NCBI RefSeq assembly: GCF_007827955.1
Contig: NZ_VITR01000011.1
Location: 62,001-126,000 of the forward strand
Origin: Nitrospirillum pindoramense
Lineage (GTDB): Bacteria; Pseudomonadota; Alphaproteobacteria; Azospirillales; Azospirillaceae
DNA: 64,000 nt
Reading direction: 5' to 3'
Shown here: piece after piece, positions 63,283 to 64,000 of the stretch
Position numbering within the stretch: the stretch's first letter is position 1
Layout of the letters: the number at the start of each line of letters is the position of its first letter
Translations under genes and position numbers: made by a program
Notes under the pieces: generated by a model
What the model was told of the DNA's origin: nothing
The model's database searches: none
What the model saw: the letters and a program-made list of their open reading frames with translations, nothing else

Positions 63283-64000
63283 ATGAAATCCAGAAGTGTA
63301 TCCACGTGCAAATTGACAACCCACCTGCGCGCCACCGTTTCGGTGGCGGCGATGGTTTATTTATGCGCGGGGATTTCAACCGCGACGGCGCAGCAAAAGG
63401 ATGCTGATCAGGCGGATGACGGTATTGCGGAAATCGTCATCACCGGTACCTATCTCAAGGTGAAAAGCCAGGCGGACATCCCCGATCCCACCCAGACCCT
63501 GGACCGTGACGCCATCAACCGCTCGGGTGTCAGCAACCTCAGCCAGCTGACCAACCTGACCCCCGCCAACATCGGCAGCATGGGGGGCGCGCAGGATTTG
63601 TCCAAGGGCGGACCGGAAAACCACGGCTCCCGCTCCGCCAATTTGCGCGGCCTGGGGCCGTCCTCCACCCTGGTGCTGCTGAATGGCCACCGCACCGCGG
63701 CCACGGACACCGACGGCAACCTCAATCCCTACGTCAACCTGAACACCCTGGTGCCGCTGATCGAGATCCAGCGGGTGGAAACGGTGCTGGACGGGGCGTC
63801 GGCCCTATATGGCTCCGACGCCATCGCCGGCGTCATGAACTTCATCACCGATGACAAGTTCAACGGCGTGGCCGCGGGGGGGCAGTACACCTTCATCGAC
63901 GGGGCGCCGAAATATCTGGCGGAAGGGATGTATGGCGGCGGCAATGACCGCTTCCATGTCGTCGGCTCGTTCAGCTACGAACACCAGAAGAACCTGCAGA
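63283..64000 (+). CDS. TonB-dependent receptor (N-terminal part, cut by window end)
   Basis: First ~239 residues visible. A signal peptide (~1-36, VSVAAMVYLCAGISTATAQ), a TonB box (EIVITGTYLK) and plug with NLRGLGPSSTLVLLNGHRTA and VETVLDGASALYGSDAIAGV are clear. It belongs to the receptors with an LNGHR-type plug common in sphingomonads and Rhodospirillales. GGGGAGGG precedes ATG 63283. It is divergent from the LysR gene and probably serves the CitMHS-AtuA catabolic cluster. Confidence 0.9.
   Translation, partial: MKSRSVSTCKLTTHLRATVSVAAMVYLCAGISTATAQQKDADQADDGIAEIVITGTYLKVKSQADIPDPTQTLDRDAINRSGVSNLSQLTNLTPANIGSMGGAQDLSKGGPENHGSRSANLRGLGPSSTLVLLNGHRTAATDTDGNLNPYVNLNTLVPLIEIQRVETVLDGASALYGSDAIAGVMNFITDDKFNGVAAGGQYTFIDGAPKYLAEGMYGGGNDRFHVVGSFSYEHQKNLQ

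Overview
The window is high-GC proteobacterial DNA packed with coding sequence. Likely source is an alphaproteobacterium of the Rhodospirillales/Azospirillaceae kind. This is inferred from an EcfG-type sigma factor, an HWE-family kinase, FecI/FecR-coupled TonB receptors, an intracellular PHB depolymerase relative and a membrane quinoprotein glucose dehydrogenase; no 16S or other marker is present to fix it. I saw no rRNA, tRNA, insertion sequence, prophage or CRISPR array.

Layout. 1-2.3 kb: FecI sigma, FecR anti-sigma and the start of an STN-type TonB receptor, all on the minus strand. 2.4-5.4 kb: a zinc module (DUF3299 protein, small secreted Cys/His-tailed protein, FtsX permease with a His-rich loop, LolD-type ATPase). 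5.4-8.5 kb: ars operon (arsH, arsR, arsC-arsN fusion, acr3). 8.5-11.2 kb: small membrane protein and glucose dehydrogenase. 11.4-15.3 kb: CheB-CheR-PAS-HWE hybrid kinase and a lone receiver. 15.5-21 kb: Zn-alcohol dehydrogenase, SDR, EcfG-like sigma, MHS-type transporter, histidine kinase. 21.4-26.4 kb: stress proteins (nine-repeat KGG-like protein, DUF2795, DUF892), an ABC-F ATPase and a secreted peroxiredoxin. 26.4-32 kb: MgtA-type ATPase, PhaZ-like protein and an S41 protease-like protein. 32-38.9 kb: a minus-strand run of a two-component system, two paralogous secreted/OB-like proteins, an ArsB-type permease and an MFS protein. 39-45.7 kb: COG0523 GTPase, WD40 protein, NiCoT permease, then a TonB receptor and a PepSY protein. 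45.8-47.3 kb: soluble PAS-chemoreceptor. 47.5-57.1 kb: aromatic-ester cluster (AraC regulator, carboxylesterase, TonB receptor, aryl aldehyde and aryl alcohol dehydrogenases, tannase/feruloyl esterase). 57.4-58.8 kb: NmrA/HxlR pair. 59.2-64 kb: CitMHS transporter, AtuA pair, LysR regulator and a truncated TonB receptor.

The most informative signals are regulatory. (1) Three near-identical 18-bp palindromes, one a perfect palindrome, lie just upstream of the zinc ABC module, the DUF3299/small-protein divergent pair and the COG0523-WD40-NiCoT operon 34 kb away: a coherent putative Zur regulon. (2) A 39-bp element, 35/39 identical, built from two direct half-sites 21 bp apart, precedes both the carboxylesterase and the downstream TonB receptor, next to an AraC regulator. 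(3) An exact sigma-54 -24/-12 promoter precedes the OB-like/ArsB/MFS genes, directly beside an NtrC-type activator gene. (4) A roughly 100-bp similar block precedes both the tannase gene and the CitMHS gene, in opposite orientations. Together they suggest a zinc-sparing/uptake system, an aryl-ester uptake and oxidation pathway, and a two-component-controlled envelope/export module of unknown substrate.
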